A DNA stretch of 64,000 nt, taken from Bacteroidota bacterium. Its GTDB lineage: Bacteria > Bacteroidota > Bacteroidia > Chitinophagales > Chitinophagaceae. The notes under the pieces are model-generated. The model saw only the letters and a program-made list of their open reading frames with translations, was not told where the DNA came from and ran no database searches. Position numbers and translations under genes: made by a program. Shown piece after piece: positions 8,465-17,548 of this stretch. The stretch's first letter is position 1. Every line of letters begins with the position of its first letter. Where the stretch lies: assembly GCA_023430465.1 (NCBI GenBank), contig JAEZAM010000113.1, positions 20,795-84,794 of the forward strand, in the 5' to 3' direction.

Positions 8465-11400
8465 ATGAATTTCCCCATCCGCACCACCGCAAGATGGACC
8501 GTCCTGTTCAGCCTTGTATTTCTAATCCCCTACTTTGGTTCGTCACAGGTAAATAATTTATGTGCGAACGCAACTACGATCGTCTCCTCGCCTACCTGCG
8601 CAGGAGTTGGCAACAATGTGCCAGGAACGCTAACAGTTGCCACCACTTATACTGCTGTTACGGCGGCCTGTGGGTCATCCAACAGGGATGTCTGGTTTTC
8701 GTTCGTTGCCAAGACGACCAACCCGACCATTAGTATCACTACGTCGACGATTCCCGATATAGCGATCCAGCTATATGGAAACACCTGTGCTACACCAACC
8801 AATCTTGGGTGTGGATCAACGTCCATTAATGCCACCGGACTTACCCTGGGAGCTACCTACCGCATACGTGTTTATTCGGTATCAAATGCTGTTGGAGCAT
8901 TCAATATCTGTGTGACCGATCCGGCACCAGTTAATAATGAGGCAGTAGGTGCAATTGAATTGACATCCGGCCTGACTTGCATCAATACTACTGGTAATAT
9001 GTATGCATCAACTGCATCTTCGAATGCGGTAGCTCCATGTACCGCTCCGGTTATTACGGACGTGTGGTATAAATTTGTCGCCAGCACGGTTGAACATACC
9101 ATTACGCTCAGTGGTGTAGGCGCTGGTGTGGGAACACCTCGCATGCAGTTGTTTTCAGGCACACCCGCAGCGCTGACATCAATAGCGTGCGGAACAACAA
9201 GTCTTAATCCAACGACACTGATCCCCGGCCAGACGTATTACCTCCGGATTTACCAATCATCTGGTTTAGCACCGACCACCAATACCAATGCAGGATTCAG
9301 CATTTGTATTACGCATCCGCTTTCGAATGATGATTGTTCGGGAGCGATCTCTCTTCCGGTGAATTCAACTTGCAGCCAGACCTGGGGAACAATCGTTAAT
9401 TCAACCGTATCGGGAGTTGCCGCAACATGCGGCGGTGCGCCCGGTGTTGATGTATGGTATAAATTTACTGCGGTTGCAACAACAGCCACGATTGATGTCA
9501 CAAACTTTGGCACCAATTTCCCTACTCGACGCCTTCAGCTTTTTAGCGGGAACTGTACATCGCTTACATCCATTCAGTGCGTGAATGGCGGAGGAGGCAC
9601 ACAATCAATTGCAGCTACAGGGCTGACTATCGGGACCACCTACTATATCAGGGTGTTCAGCTCATCGACAACTGCACCGACAACTCTTGGAGATTTCAGT
9701 ATATGTGTGCGAACCGCCGCTACGAACATTCCTCCACGGTATGGTAACAGCTACGTGAACATCAGTAAGCAAACAACAGGTGGTGTGGTAGAACAGGGAG
9801 ATACACTGGAGATCCGTATGGCCGTGTATTACCAGGGAACAACAAATCTTTACCGTCCAAGATACCTGGATAGTCTGCCAACCAATACGGCTATGGTAAC
9901 TACAGGCCCCTCCGCTAATATTCGGGTGATCAGCAATGAAGGTGTGGCACAGCAAACATATACGCTTGCTGGCGGGGATGATGCCGCAACCTTCGTTCCA
10001 ACTCCGGCTGCAGGAACCTATCATATCCGGATGAACCTGGGCTTTGGCGCCGGTTTCCTTGGAGGCGTGCCCACAGCAAACACACTAACCGACCTGGGCG
10101 GTACCGCCTCATCAAGAATGGTGTCTTCCGATTACCCGCGTGCATCAGGCGCATTACTTTTTGCCACTGCATTCCGTGTGCGGGTGACAGGTGCACCTGG
10201 ACAAGTGATCCGTCTTGGTACAGGCAAATTCATCTACCGCGTCGGTTCAGCAGCCGGAACTGAGCTCACGCTGAATGCCGTCCCATATGAAATTCTGATC
10301 AGCACGCCTCAATCGCTTTGCGCAAACGCAACTGGTCTGAATGATGCAGAGGAGTTCAGTGGTACTTTCGGTCATGGTACAGAACTTGCCAGAACCTCGG
10401 ATCTCCGGTACCCGATCGATGGCTATACATTCGTAACCCCGTCGCAGAACCAGGCAATCGGTGATGGTCAGTATGGAATCGTAAAAAATATGAGCCCGAG
10501 GAACGGTACCAACCCGAACGCATCCCGCCAACCGAACTGTACCCCTACTCCACCAGTCGCAAACGACCAGTGTGCGATGCGAATGTTCGGCGGATACTGG
10601 GATATCCTGGGTGACCATACCGGTACTAATAATTCATCGGGAAATGCTCCCCCCGCTGCCGCTACGGACGCAGGATATATGCTGGTGGTGAATTCCGATA
10701 ACGTACCGTCTACGGTTTACAGGCAATCACTGAACAATCTTTGTCCAAATACTTACTATGAATTCTCTGCCTGGGTGAAGAACATCTGCAGCGTTTGCGG
10801 CGTGAACACCCTGGGAACCCAAACCAACCTTCCCGGTGTAAATCCCAACCTCACGTTTGTACTTGACGGCGTCGATCGCTATAGCACCGGTGAGATCGCT
10901 TACGCAAGTGGCTGGGTAAAGAAAGGATTTGTATTCGTTACAGGGCCGAGCCAGACAAGCCTCAACCTGTCTATCCGCACCAACTCGCAGGGCGGTGGTG
11001 GTAATGACTGGGCCATCGATGATATCTCCATCGCAACCTGTCTGCCAAACATGAGCTACTCACCATCTCTGAATCCGACAGTGTGTGAGGGTAACCCGCT
11101 GGTGTTGTACGATACCATTCGCTCCTACTTTGATAACTATACGCATCACCAGTGGCAGGAAAGCGCTGATAATGGCCTTACCTGGTCTGACCTTGGTGGC
11201 ACACGTGACAGCGTAGCCGTATTCAATCCCGGTGCGAACGCTTATCAATATGTGACTACTTATACCATTCCTCCTACCAGCAGCACCGACAGCGGTAAAC
11301 TCTATCGGGTACTGGTCGCCACATCAAGCACCAACCTCGCCAATGCGAACTGTCGTGTAACAGATGGGGTGAGTATCATTAACCTTAATGTACAGGATTG

Positions 11401-11965
11401 CGGACCGGTATTACATACCGACCTGTTTGCCTTCAATGGCAAGCTTGTAAATGACCGGGCAACGCTAAGCTGGATCACGACGAAAGAAGAATCGGCACTT
11501 ACCTACCTCGTCGAGCGGAGTTCCGGTGGAAATATATTCACGACGATCGGCAGCGTGCCGGGCTGGAACAACGGATCAGACCGAAACAACTATAGCTTTA
11601 ATGATCCACAGGATATCGGCGGAAAAGTTTGGTACCGGATCGTGATCGTTACGCCTGCAGGCAAGAAGAAATACTCGAACGTTATTCAACTGAGAAAAGG
11701 AATGAGTGAGTTTGATTTTGGAAACGTAGTGAATCCATTCAACCAGAGCCTGGGTTATGACATCGTGGCGCCGGCCAATGGAACGATACAGGCAGACATC
11801 ATCGACATGAGTGGTCATGTGGTGAGGTCAGCAAAGCAGGTGGTGTTTACGGGTGTCAACAGCCTCGCCATCGGCAACACGCAAGGATTGCAATCAGGCA
11901 TGTACACACTGCGGGTGATATACAAAGACCAGGTGATCACACGGAGAATACTGAAGACTAACTAA
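8465..11965 (+). CDS. Large secreted repeat protein with T9SS sorting domain (paralog A)
   Basis: Function is not recognised. The 1166-residue product has a signal peptide (hydrophobic core about residues 12-28). Three tandem beta-sandwich repeats of about 130 residues follow, each marked by DVWY/F-K/S-FVA, an IQL/MQLF strand and Y-RIRVYS; they resemble prepeptidase C-terminal or adhesin-like modules. Next are a module starting RYGNSYVN, a jelly-roll-like domain with NTYYEFSAWVKNIC and NDWAIDDIS, an Ig-like domain, the pre-sorting fibronectin-like module and a T9SS sorting domain. Surface adhesion or glycan binding is an inference. I chose the ATG at 8465 rather than an upstream TTG because it starts the signal peptide directly. 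A near twin lies at 13827-17372. Confidence 0.85.
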   Translation: MNFPIRTTARWTVLFSLVFLIPYFGSSQVNNLCANATTIVSSPTCAGVGNNVPGTLTVATTYTAVTAACGSSNRDVWFSFVAKTTNPTISITTSTIPDIAIQLYGNTCATPTNLGCGSTSINATGLTLGATYRIRVYSVSNAVGAFNICVTDPAPVNNEAVGAIELTSGLTCINTTGNMYASTASSNAVAPCTAPVITDVWYKFVASTVEHTITLSGVGAGVGTPRMQLFSGTPAALTSIACGTTSLNPTTLIPGQTYYLRIYQSSGLAPTTNTNAGFSICITHPLSNDDCSGAISLPVNSTCSQTWGTIVNSTVSGVAATCGGAPGVDVWYKFTAVATTATIDVTNFGTNFPTRRLQLFSGNCTSLTSIQCVNGGGGTQSIAATGLTIGTTYYIRVFSSSTTAPTTLGDFSICVRTAATNIPPRYGNSYVNISKQTTGGVVEQGDTLEIRMAVYYQGTTNLYRPRYLDSLPTNTAMVTTGPSANIRVISNEGVAQQTYTLAGGDDAATFVPTPAAGTYHIRMNLGFGAGFLGGVPTANTLTDLGGTASSRMVSSDYPRASGALLFATAFRVRVTGAPGQVIRLGTGKFIYRVGSAAGTELTLNAVPYEILISTPQSLCANATGLNDAEEFSGTFGHGTELARTSDLRYPIDGYTFVTPSQNQAIGDGQYGIVKNMSPRNGTNPNASRQPNCTPTPPVANDQCAMRMFGGYWDILGDHTGTNNSSGNAPPAAATDAGYMLVVNSDNVPSTVYRQSLNNLCPNTYYEFSAWVKNICSVCGVNTLGTQTNLPGVNPNLTFVLDGVDRYSTGEIAYASGWVKKGFVFVTGPSQTSLNLSIRTNSQGGGGNDWAIDDISIATCLPNMSYSPSLNPTVCEGNPLVLYDTIRSYFDNYTHHQWQESADNGLTWSDLGGTRDSVAVFNPGANAYQYVTTYTIPPTSSTDSGKLYRVLVATSSTNLANANCRVTDGVSIINLNVQDCGPVLHTDLFAFNGKLVNDRATLSWITTKEESALTYLVERSSGGNIFTTIGSVPGWNNGSDRNNYSFNDPQDIGGKVWYRIVIVTPAGKKKYSNVIQLRKGMSEFDFGNVVNPFNQSLGYDIVAPANGTIQADIIDMSGHVVRSAKQVVFTGVNSLAIGNTQGLQSGMYTLRVIYKDQVITRRILKTN

Positions 11966-11986
11966 TCTGTCCATCCTCAAATAGTC

Positions 11987-12012
11987 AAGGAGACCTTCGG
12001 GTCTCCTTTTTT
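11987..12012 (+). terminator. Strong rho-independent terminator
   Basis: AAGGAGACC and GGTCTCCTT form a perfect nine-base stem around a TTCG tetraloop, followed by a T run. It lies 21 bases after the stop codon of the repeat protein gene. Confidence 0.93.
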
Positions 12013-12084
12013 CTTGTCCTGCTCTGGCGTTGGTTCACGCAAAGCGCGCAAAGTGAGTAAAGCACGCAAAGCATTGCTTATGGG

Positions 12085-12510
12085 CTACTCAGGGACCGGG
12101 GCGTATCCTTCAATTAAAAATTAAAAATGAAAAATGAAAAAAATCTGGAATTCGATCTCGCTCTCTTTATCGCTTTCAGTGAGCAGGCATCCCGATTTGA
12201 GGGCCCTTCGATACGCCCATTCGCTGCGCTCATGCGCTACTCAGGGACCGGGGGCGTATCCTTCAATTAAAAATTAAAAATGAAAAATGAAAAAAATCTG
12301 GAATTCGATCTCGCTCTCTTTCTCGCTCATAGAGAGCAGGCATCCCGATTTGAGGGCCCTTCGATACGCCCATTCGCTGCGCTCATGCGCTACTCAGGGA
12401 CCGGGGCGTACCTGTTGAATTACTAATTAAAAATGAAAAATGAAAAAAATCTGGAATTCGATCTCGCTCTCTTTCTCGCTCATAGAGAGCAGGAATCCAG
12501 CACCCTTCGA
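12085..12510. repeat. Tandem triplication of an approximately 152-base intergenic unit
   Basis: Three head-to-tail copies begin with CTACTCAGGGACCGGG at 12085, 12237 and 12390. Each contains an A-rich stretch, TCTGGAATTCGATCTCGC and, in the first two copies, a tail with CCCTTCGATACGCCC. Short open frames inside the unit repeat with it and have no coding signs. The repeat fills most of the 636-base gap between the terminator at 11987 and the end of pdxA. Confidence 0.85.
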
Positions 12511-12518
12511 CAGGCTCA

Positions 12519-12590
12519 GGGCAAGTCCAGCATCCGACATCCAGCATCCAGCATCCAGTATCCAGTCCCCAGCCCCAAGCCCCAGCATCC
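12519..12590. repeat. CATCCAG-type short tandem repeats
   Basis: Imperfect iterations of CATCCAG and CATCCAGTATCCAG lie just before the 3' end of pdxA. The same unit recurs at 54420-54709 and 55933-56019. Confidence 0.7.
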
Positions 12591-12601
12591 CAACTTCAAT
12601 A

Positions 12602-13687
12602 TCACTCCGGTCTCAACTCCTCATCTTCCATCCGCGCGAAGACCTCGGGGTTTAGCTTTTTGAGCGGGTTGCTGCGATTGTTGTCGAATGTAGCCCTGCG
12701 GTTGATGATATCAACACATTCAAATATGGAAGCAAGAAATGAAGAAGGGTCTGCTTTGTCTTTTCCGGCAATATCGAACGCCACCCCATGATCAGGTGAC
12801 GTGCGGACCACAGGTAAACCCGCGGTATAATTAACCCCCTCGCCAGAGGCAAGTGCTTTGAATGGTATAAGGCCCTGGTCATGATACATGGCGAGAACGG
12901 CGTCAAACTTTTCATGGTGACGTCTCGCAAAGAACGCATCTGCACTAAAAGGACCCACCACCAGCATATTATTGTTTTTGGCCTCCTTGATCACGGGGCG
13001 GAGAATGGTTTCCTCTTCTTTTCCGATCAGTCCTTCATCGCCTGCGTGGGGATTGAATCCCAGCAGCGCAATACGTGGCCTGTCAATGCCAAAATCACGT
13101 TGCAGGGAACGGTGCATGATGGTCAGTTTGCTCAATATGTTTTCCCTGGTAATGTACTTCGCCACATCAGCCACCGGCACATGCTCCGTTACAAGACCAA
13201 CCCGGAAGTTTCCGGCACAAAGCATCATCACCACATCATTTGCATTGAACATGCTGCGGAGAAATGGTGTATGCCCGGTGAAACTGAACTCCGCTGACTG
13301 GATGTTCTTCTTATGAACAGGCGCTGTAACAAGCCCGTCGATCTGCTTTTGCTTCAATGCTGCCACTGCTGTCTGCAGCGAAAGGACAGCATATTTTCCG
13401 CCGGTTTCGTTCAACTGACCAGGTGTGATGGCGATATCCTCTTCCCAGCAGTTGAACACATTTACCTGTTTATGGCTGAGTTTGGCAAAATCCTTCGTGG
13501 TCTGGTAATTGAAAGTGGCCTCGGGAATCGATTTCTTATAGAAATTAACTGCTTTATGTGAAGCAAAGATCACCGGCGTGCAATGATCCATAATCCGGGC
13601 ATCAGAAAAAGTCTTGATGATGATCTCCATCCCAATACCGTTCAGATCGCCACAGGAGATACCAATTACGGGCTTGTGCTCTGTCAT
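12602..13687 (-). CDS. pdxA: 4-hydroxythreonine-4-phosphate dehydrogenase PdxA
   Basis: PdxA oxidises 4-phosphohydroxy-L-threonine in the DXP-dependent pathway of pyridoxal phosphate synthesis. The 361-residue product starts MTEHKPVIGISCGDLNGIG, the normal N-terminus of the family. It carries the histidines that bind the divalent metal in FTGHTPF, FNPHAGDEG and MYHDQGLIPFK, plus the TSPDHGVAFDIAGK loop. An in-frame TTG 48 bases upstream would add an unrelated leader and is rejected. No other pyridoxine gene is in the window. Its neighbours on both sides are large secreted-protein genes, so it looks like a housekeeping gene surrounded by a duplicated cargo region. Confidence 0.95.
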   Translation of the reverse strand: MTEHKPVIGISCGDLNGIGMEIIIKTFSDARIMDHCTPVIFASHKAVNFYKKSIPEATFNYQTTKDFAKLSHKQVNVFNCWEEDIAITPGQLNETGGKYAVLSLQTAVAALKQKQIDGLVTAPVHKKNIQSAEFSFTGHTPFLRSMFNANDVVMMLCAGNFRVGLVTEHVPVADVAKYITRENILSKLTIMHRSLQRDFGIDRPRIALLGFNPHAGDEGLIGKEEETILRPVIKEAKNNNMLVVGPFSADAFFARRHHEKFDAVLAMYHDQGLIPFKALASGEGVNYTAGLPVVRTSPDHGVAFDIAGKDKADPSSFLASIFECVDIINRRATFDNNRSNPLKKLNPEVFARMEDEELRPE

Positions 13688-13826
13688 GTTGTGCAAACTT
13701 TCGATAAAAGTAACGGGTTTCACGGAAAGCGGCAAAGCCGCGTGGCAGATCCCCTGTCACAATCGACAATGGATCAGTTTCTTTGGTCACGAAATTGCTG
13801 AACCGCATCTCGTGAAACCCGCACCG

Positions 13827-16800
13827 TCAGTGTTTGAGCACTCGTCTGACTATCATCCGGTCTTTCGCGATCACCCGCAGTGTATAAATCCCTCCGGCTA
13901 AATGACCAGTCTGATCAAAGCTGAAGTGATTCACTCCGGCAAATGCCATCCTGCTGCCGGCCAACACTGTTTTTCCATTCATATCCACCAGCTCAAGCTG
14001 AACCGGTGCGTTTGCAGGCACGGCGATATCAAATGACAGTGAGCTTTTGAACGGATTGATCACATTCACGAACTGGAGATCAGTTGCCTGCCGCTGCAAT
14101 TGGATCACGGCAGAATATTTCTTCCGGCCCGTTGATGTCACCATAATGATCCTGTACCATGTTTTTCCTGTGAGCACTACGGGATCATCGAACACGTACT
14201 GGTTAAATTCTGAGCCATTAACCAATGCCTGCTTCGTTCCGGCGGTGGTGAAGATATATCCGTCAGTACTGCGCTCGATGATATATTGAAGACCTTGTTC
14301 TTCTTTTGAGGTTGTCCAGTTAAGTTGTCCAAAGCCGTTCACCAGTCGCCCATTCAGGCTCAGCCATTCTGTATTCAATACCGGTGTGCAATCCTGTACG
14401 GCCAGGTTGATGATGCTGATACCATCGGTCACACGGCAATCCGGGTTAGCCAGGTTGGTTGCCGAAGTAGCCACGAGCACGCGGTAAAGCTTGCCACTAT
14501 CCGTCACGGTAGTTGGCGGGATGGTATAGCGTGTGATATACTCATATGAGTTGGTAGCCGGGTTGAATACCGAGACACTATCGCGCGGGGCACCGAGATC
14601 CGTCCATGATGACCCTCCGTCTGTACTTTCCTGCCATTGGTGATGGGTATAGTTATCGAAATAAGATCGGATAGTATCATATAATACCAGTGGATTTCCT
14701 TCACACACCGTTGGATTCAGCGAAGGCGAATAACTCATATTCGGAAGGCATGTGGCAATTGATATATCATCCATTACCCAGTCGTTGCCTCCACCACCCT
14801 GGCCGTTGTTACGGATAGAAAAAGTGAGGCTGGTTTGTGATGGGCCTGTCTGGAAAACAAATCCTTTCTTTATCCAGCCCGTCGTATCGATCTCGCCCGT
14901 ATTATACCTGTCCACATCATCAAGGATGAATGTAAGATTAGGATTCACACCGGGTCGGAAGGTCTGCGAGCCAATTGAGTCAACCCCGCAATTGGGACAA
15001 ATATTTCTTACCCAGGCTGAAAATTCATAAAAGGTGTTTGGACAAAGGCCTGTTACAACCTGGCGATAGGCTTCGGATGCAACATAGTCAGCATTTACCA
15101 TAAGCATGTATCCACCCGGATCGGTAGCTGCAGGAGGTGCATTGCCGATTGCATCATTGGTACCGGTATGATCGCCATCAATATACCAGTGACCATTGAA
15201 CATCCGGTTGATACAACTGTCTTGCGACGGCAATGGACCGGTGCAATTACCGGCCCGGCGGGCATTGCGATAGGTGCTGCTACGGGGACTCGAATTTTTC
15301 ACAATACCATACTGACCGTCTCCTACTGCCTGTGCCGTAGAAACGTTATTTACATAAGTATATCCCGGTATCGGGTAAGCCAGGTTATAGCCGCGATTCA
15401 GCGTGGTGCCCGAACCAAAAGTACCACCCGACTCCTGTGCACTGTTTACACCTGTGGCATTCGCACAAAGTGTCATAGGTTCGGAGATCAGTATCTGGTA
15501 AGGAGTTGCAGTGAGCGATGAATCAGGACCATCTTCCGCGTGGCGATACATGAATTTTCCGGCACCAAGAGTTATGATATCGCCGGGCGCACCAGTAACA
15601 ACAACCCGGAAGGATGTGGCGAAAAGCAGACCACTTCCCCCCCTTGGACGATTCGACCCAAGCATTCTTCCGGCACCCGTGATATCAGTCAAACTGTTAT
15701 CCACGGAAGGCCCCGGGGCCGATCCCTGGAATCCGAGATTCAGTCGCACATTATATTCACCCGGTGCGGGTGAGGCTACATAGGTAGCAGCGTCATCGCC
15801 TGCCAATGGGGTAAAACGCTGATAGGTCAGACCCTCATTTGTTACGACCCTGATACTGTCACCAGCGCCCGAGAGCATGGCTGTATTCGTAGGTACATTA
15901 TCGAGATAACGCGTGTTATAGAGCGTTCCGCTTGTATAATGAATCGTCATCCTGACTTCCAGTGTATCCCCCTGCTCAACAACGCCGCCTATATTTTTTT
16001 TGGATACGTTTACATAACTGTTTCCATATCTCGGTCGCACCGGATTGGAGACACAAATACTGAACCCCCAGTTGGTTCCTGACATGGTGGGTGAGTTGGA
16101 GTATACGCGGATATAATAGGTGTTACCCATCACAAGCCCGGTGCCCCCTGGTGTGGTGGCGGTATTCAAGGTCAGTGCACTGGTACCAGTTCCGCTTACA
16201 CAGGCAAGTGAAGTCCATGTGCCGCAGCTTCCATCGAGCAATTGCATGCGGGTGCCTGCAGTACCAAACGTGGAGCCAATGCCGGCGAGTGTTATCGAGG
16301 GATGGTTTGATTGGGCAACAAACCGATACCATGCATCGGCGGATGCACTGTTCCCGCACTCTGAAGGAACACCGGCTGTAGCGGTGGCATTCAGCAACGT
16401 CTGGCCCGTCAGGGCCGTGCAGGCAGTACCCGATGACGACAACAATGTAGCATTCAAACAGTCGTCATTTGCAGGAGGCGCCGGGTTCGTAATGCAAATA
16501 GTGAATCCACCATTGGAAGTGGGAATCGGGCCGGAAACGGAAAATACACGCAGGTAATAAGTGGCGCCAACAACAAGGCCTGTCGGCGTGAGTGGTGCGA
16601 GGTTACACGCCACGGACGTCAGTGCGCCACATGTACCGGAGAAGACCTGTATCCGTGGTGAATTAACGGATGTACCCACAGATCCTAGTGTGATGGTAGG
16701 ATTGGTTACTTCTGCCACGAACCGGTACCAGACATCATACTGTGGAGTACCGCCGCAACCACCTGGGCTGCCTGAAGTAATGGCTGCGTATTCCAGCGTA

Positions 16801-17372
16801 CCTGAGACGGGTGAACAGGAAGACCCGGAACTAAGTAAGGGCGCAGCAGAACACTCATCATTTGCCGGCGCATCCACCACGGCTATATCAAAGCCATAGT
16901 TTGAACCCGTGGCAGAGGTAGTATTGGTGACTATACGTATAAAATATGTTTGGCCTACCACCAGAGGTGCAAGGCCGGAAGTGGTCATCGTAGTTGTTGT
17001 AACACAGCGAAGTGAAGTCCAGGTACCGCAGGATCCGCTTAGCAACTGGATCCGCACACCTGAGGCAGTAATACTTGGCGTCCCGGTTCCCAGTGAGCTC
17101 AGAATGATAGTTGGATAGGATGACTGGGCTACAAACCTGTACCATACATCCACGGAGGTTGCAGTTCCGCAAGAACCAGGGACCCCGGCAGTAGCAGTAG
17201 CCGCTGTCATTGTCTGCCCGGTTAGTGGTACAGGGCTACTCGCTGAAGTCAATAATGTGGACGATGCGCAGACATCATTTGCCGGTTGCGCGTACGAAAG
17301 CCCTGGCAATAGTGCGAAAAGGGAAAAAGCGTAAAGGCGGGCTTTTTGTAGCTTCCCGAAGATGGTGTTCAT
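13827..17372 (-). CDS. Large secreted repeat protein with T9SS sorting domain (paralog B)
   Basis: Function is not recognised. The 1181-residue product is a close paralog of the protein at 8465-11965 and has the same order of parts: signal peptide (ending LSYAQ), three tandem modules with DVWYRFVA or DAWYRFVA signatures, the RYGNSYVNVSKKN module, a jelly-roll-like domain (NTFYEFSAWVRNIC, NDWVMDDIS), an Ig-like domain, a fibronectin-like module and a T9SS tail. A block of 49 consecutive residues around SPSLNPTVCEGNPLVLYD is identical in both proteins although the DNA differs at many synonymous sites. The ATG at 17372 is preferred to an upstream TTG. It lies downstream of the GSDH-like gene at 17549 on the same strand. 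Confidence 0.85.
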   Translation of the reverse strand: MNTIFGKLQKARLYAFSLFALLPGLSYAQPANDVCASSTLLTSASSPVPLTGQTMTAATATAGVPGSCGTATSVDVWYRFVAQSSYPTIILSSLGTGTPSITASGVRIQLLSGSCGTWTSLRCVTTTTMTTSGLAPLVVGQTYFIRIVTNTTSATGSNYGFDIAVVDAPANDECSAAPLLSSGSSCSPVSGTLEYAAITSGSPGGCGGTPQYDVWYRFVAEVTNPTITLGSVGTSVNSPRIQVFSGTCGALTSVACNLAPLTPTGLVVGATYYLRVFSVSGPIPTSNGGFTICITNPAPPANDDCLNATLLSSSGTACTALTGQTLLNATATAGVPSECGNSASADAWYRFVAQSNHPSITLAGIGSTFGTAGTRMQLLDGSCGTWTSLACVSGTGTSALTLNTATTPGGTGLVMGNTYYIRVYSNSPTMSGTNWGFSICVSNPVRPRYGNSYVNVSKKNIGGVVEQGDTLEVRMTIHYTSGTLYNTRYLDNVPTNTAMLSGAGDSIRVVTNEGLTYQRFTPLAGDDAATYVASPAPGEYNVRLNLGFQGSAPGPSVDNSLTDITGAGRMLGSNRPRGGSGLLFATSFRVVVTGAPGDIITLGAGKFMYRHAEDGPDSSLTATPYQILISEPMTLCANATGVNSAQESGGTFGSGTTLNRGYNLAYPIPGYTYVNNVSTAQAVGDGQYGIVKNSSPRSSTYRNARRAGNCTGPLPSQDSCINRMFNGHWYIDGDHTGTNDAIGNAPPAATDPGGYMLMVNADYVASEAYRQVVTGLCPNTFYEFSAWVRNICPNCGVDSIGSQTFRPGVNPNLTFILDDVDRYNTGEIDTTGWIKKGFVFQTGPSQTSLTFSIRNNGQGGGGNDWVMDDISIATCLPNMSYSPSLNPTVCEGNPLVLYDTIRSYFDNYTHHQWQESTDGGSSWTDLGAPRDSVSVFNPATNSYEYITRYTIPPTTVTDSGKLYRVLVATSATNLANPDCRVTDGISIINLAVQDCTPVLNTEWLSLNGRLVNGFGQLNWTTSKEEQGLQYIIERSTDGYIFTTAGTKQALVNGSEFNQYVFDDPVVLTGKTWYRIIMVTSTGRKKYSAVIQLQRQATDLQFVNVINPFKSSLSFDIAVPANAPVQLELVDMNGKTVLAGSRMAFAGVNHFSFDQTGHLAGGIYTLRVIAKDRMIVRRVLKH

Positions 17373-17410
17373 AAGCGGATGGTGTTTATTTCTACAGGAT
17401 ATTGGACCTG

Positions 17411-17440
17411 CAAAATACAATGCGTTCCACCAACTGACAA
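17411..17440 (-). promoter_or_regulatory. Candidate promoter for repeat protein B
   Basis: The minus strand has TTG, 20 bases, then TATTTTG, one base short of the TAnnTTTG consensus. Transcription would start about 30 bases before the ATG at 17372. Confidence 0.4.
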
Positions 17441-17548
17441 TAAGTGTAAACTCAGTTTTACATAATCATAAGATTGGTAAAAACCCCACGTACACTTACT
17501 AAAATGGGGGACACCATTGCGTCCCCCATTTTCTCAGATAACATTAGA

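Noticed and set aside
12085..12510. CRISPR-like array
   Set aside because: The period is about 152 bases, with nearly identical sequence through the whole unit.
12433..12663. Open frames in the triplicated region
   Set aside because: They are made of the repeat unit and CATCCAG iterations and run into pdxA on the other strand.
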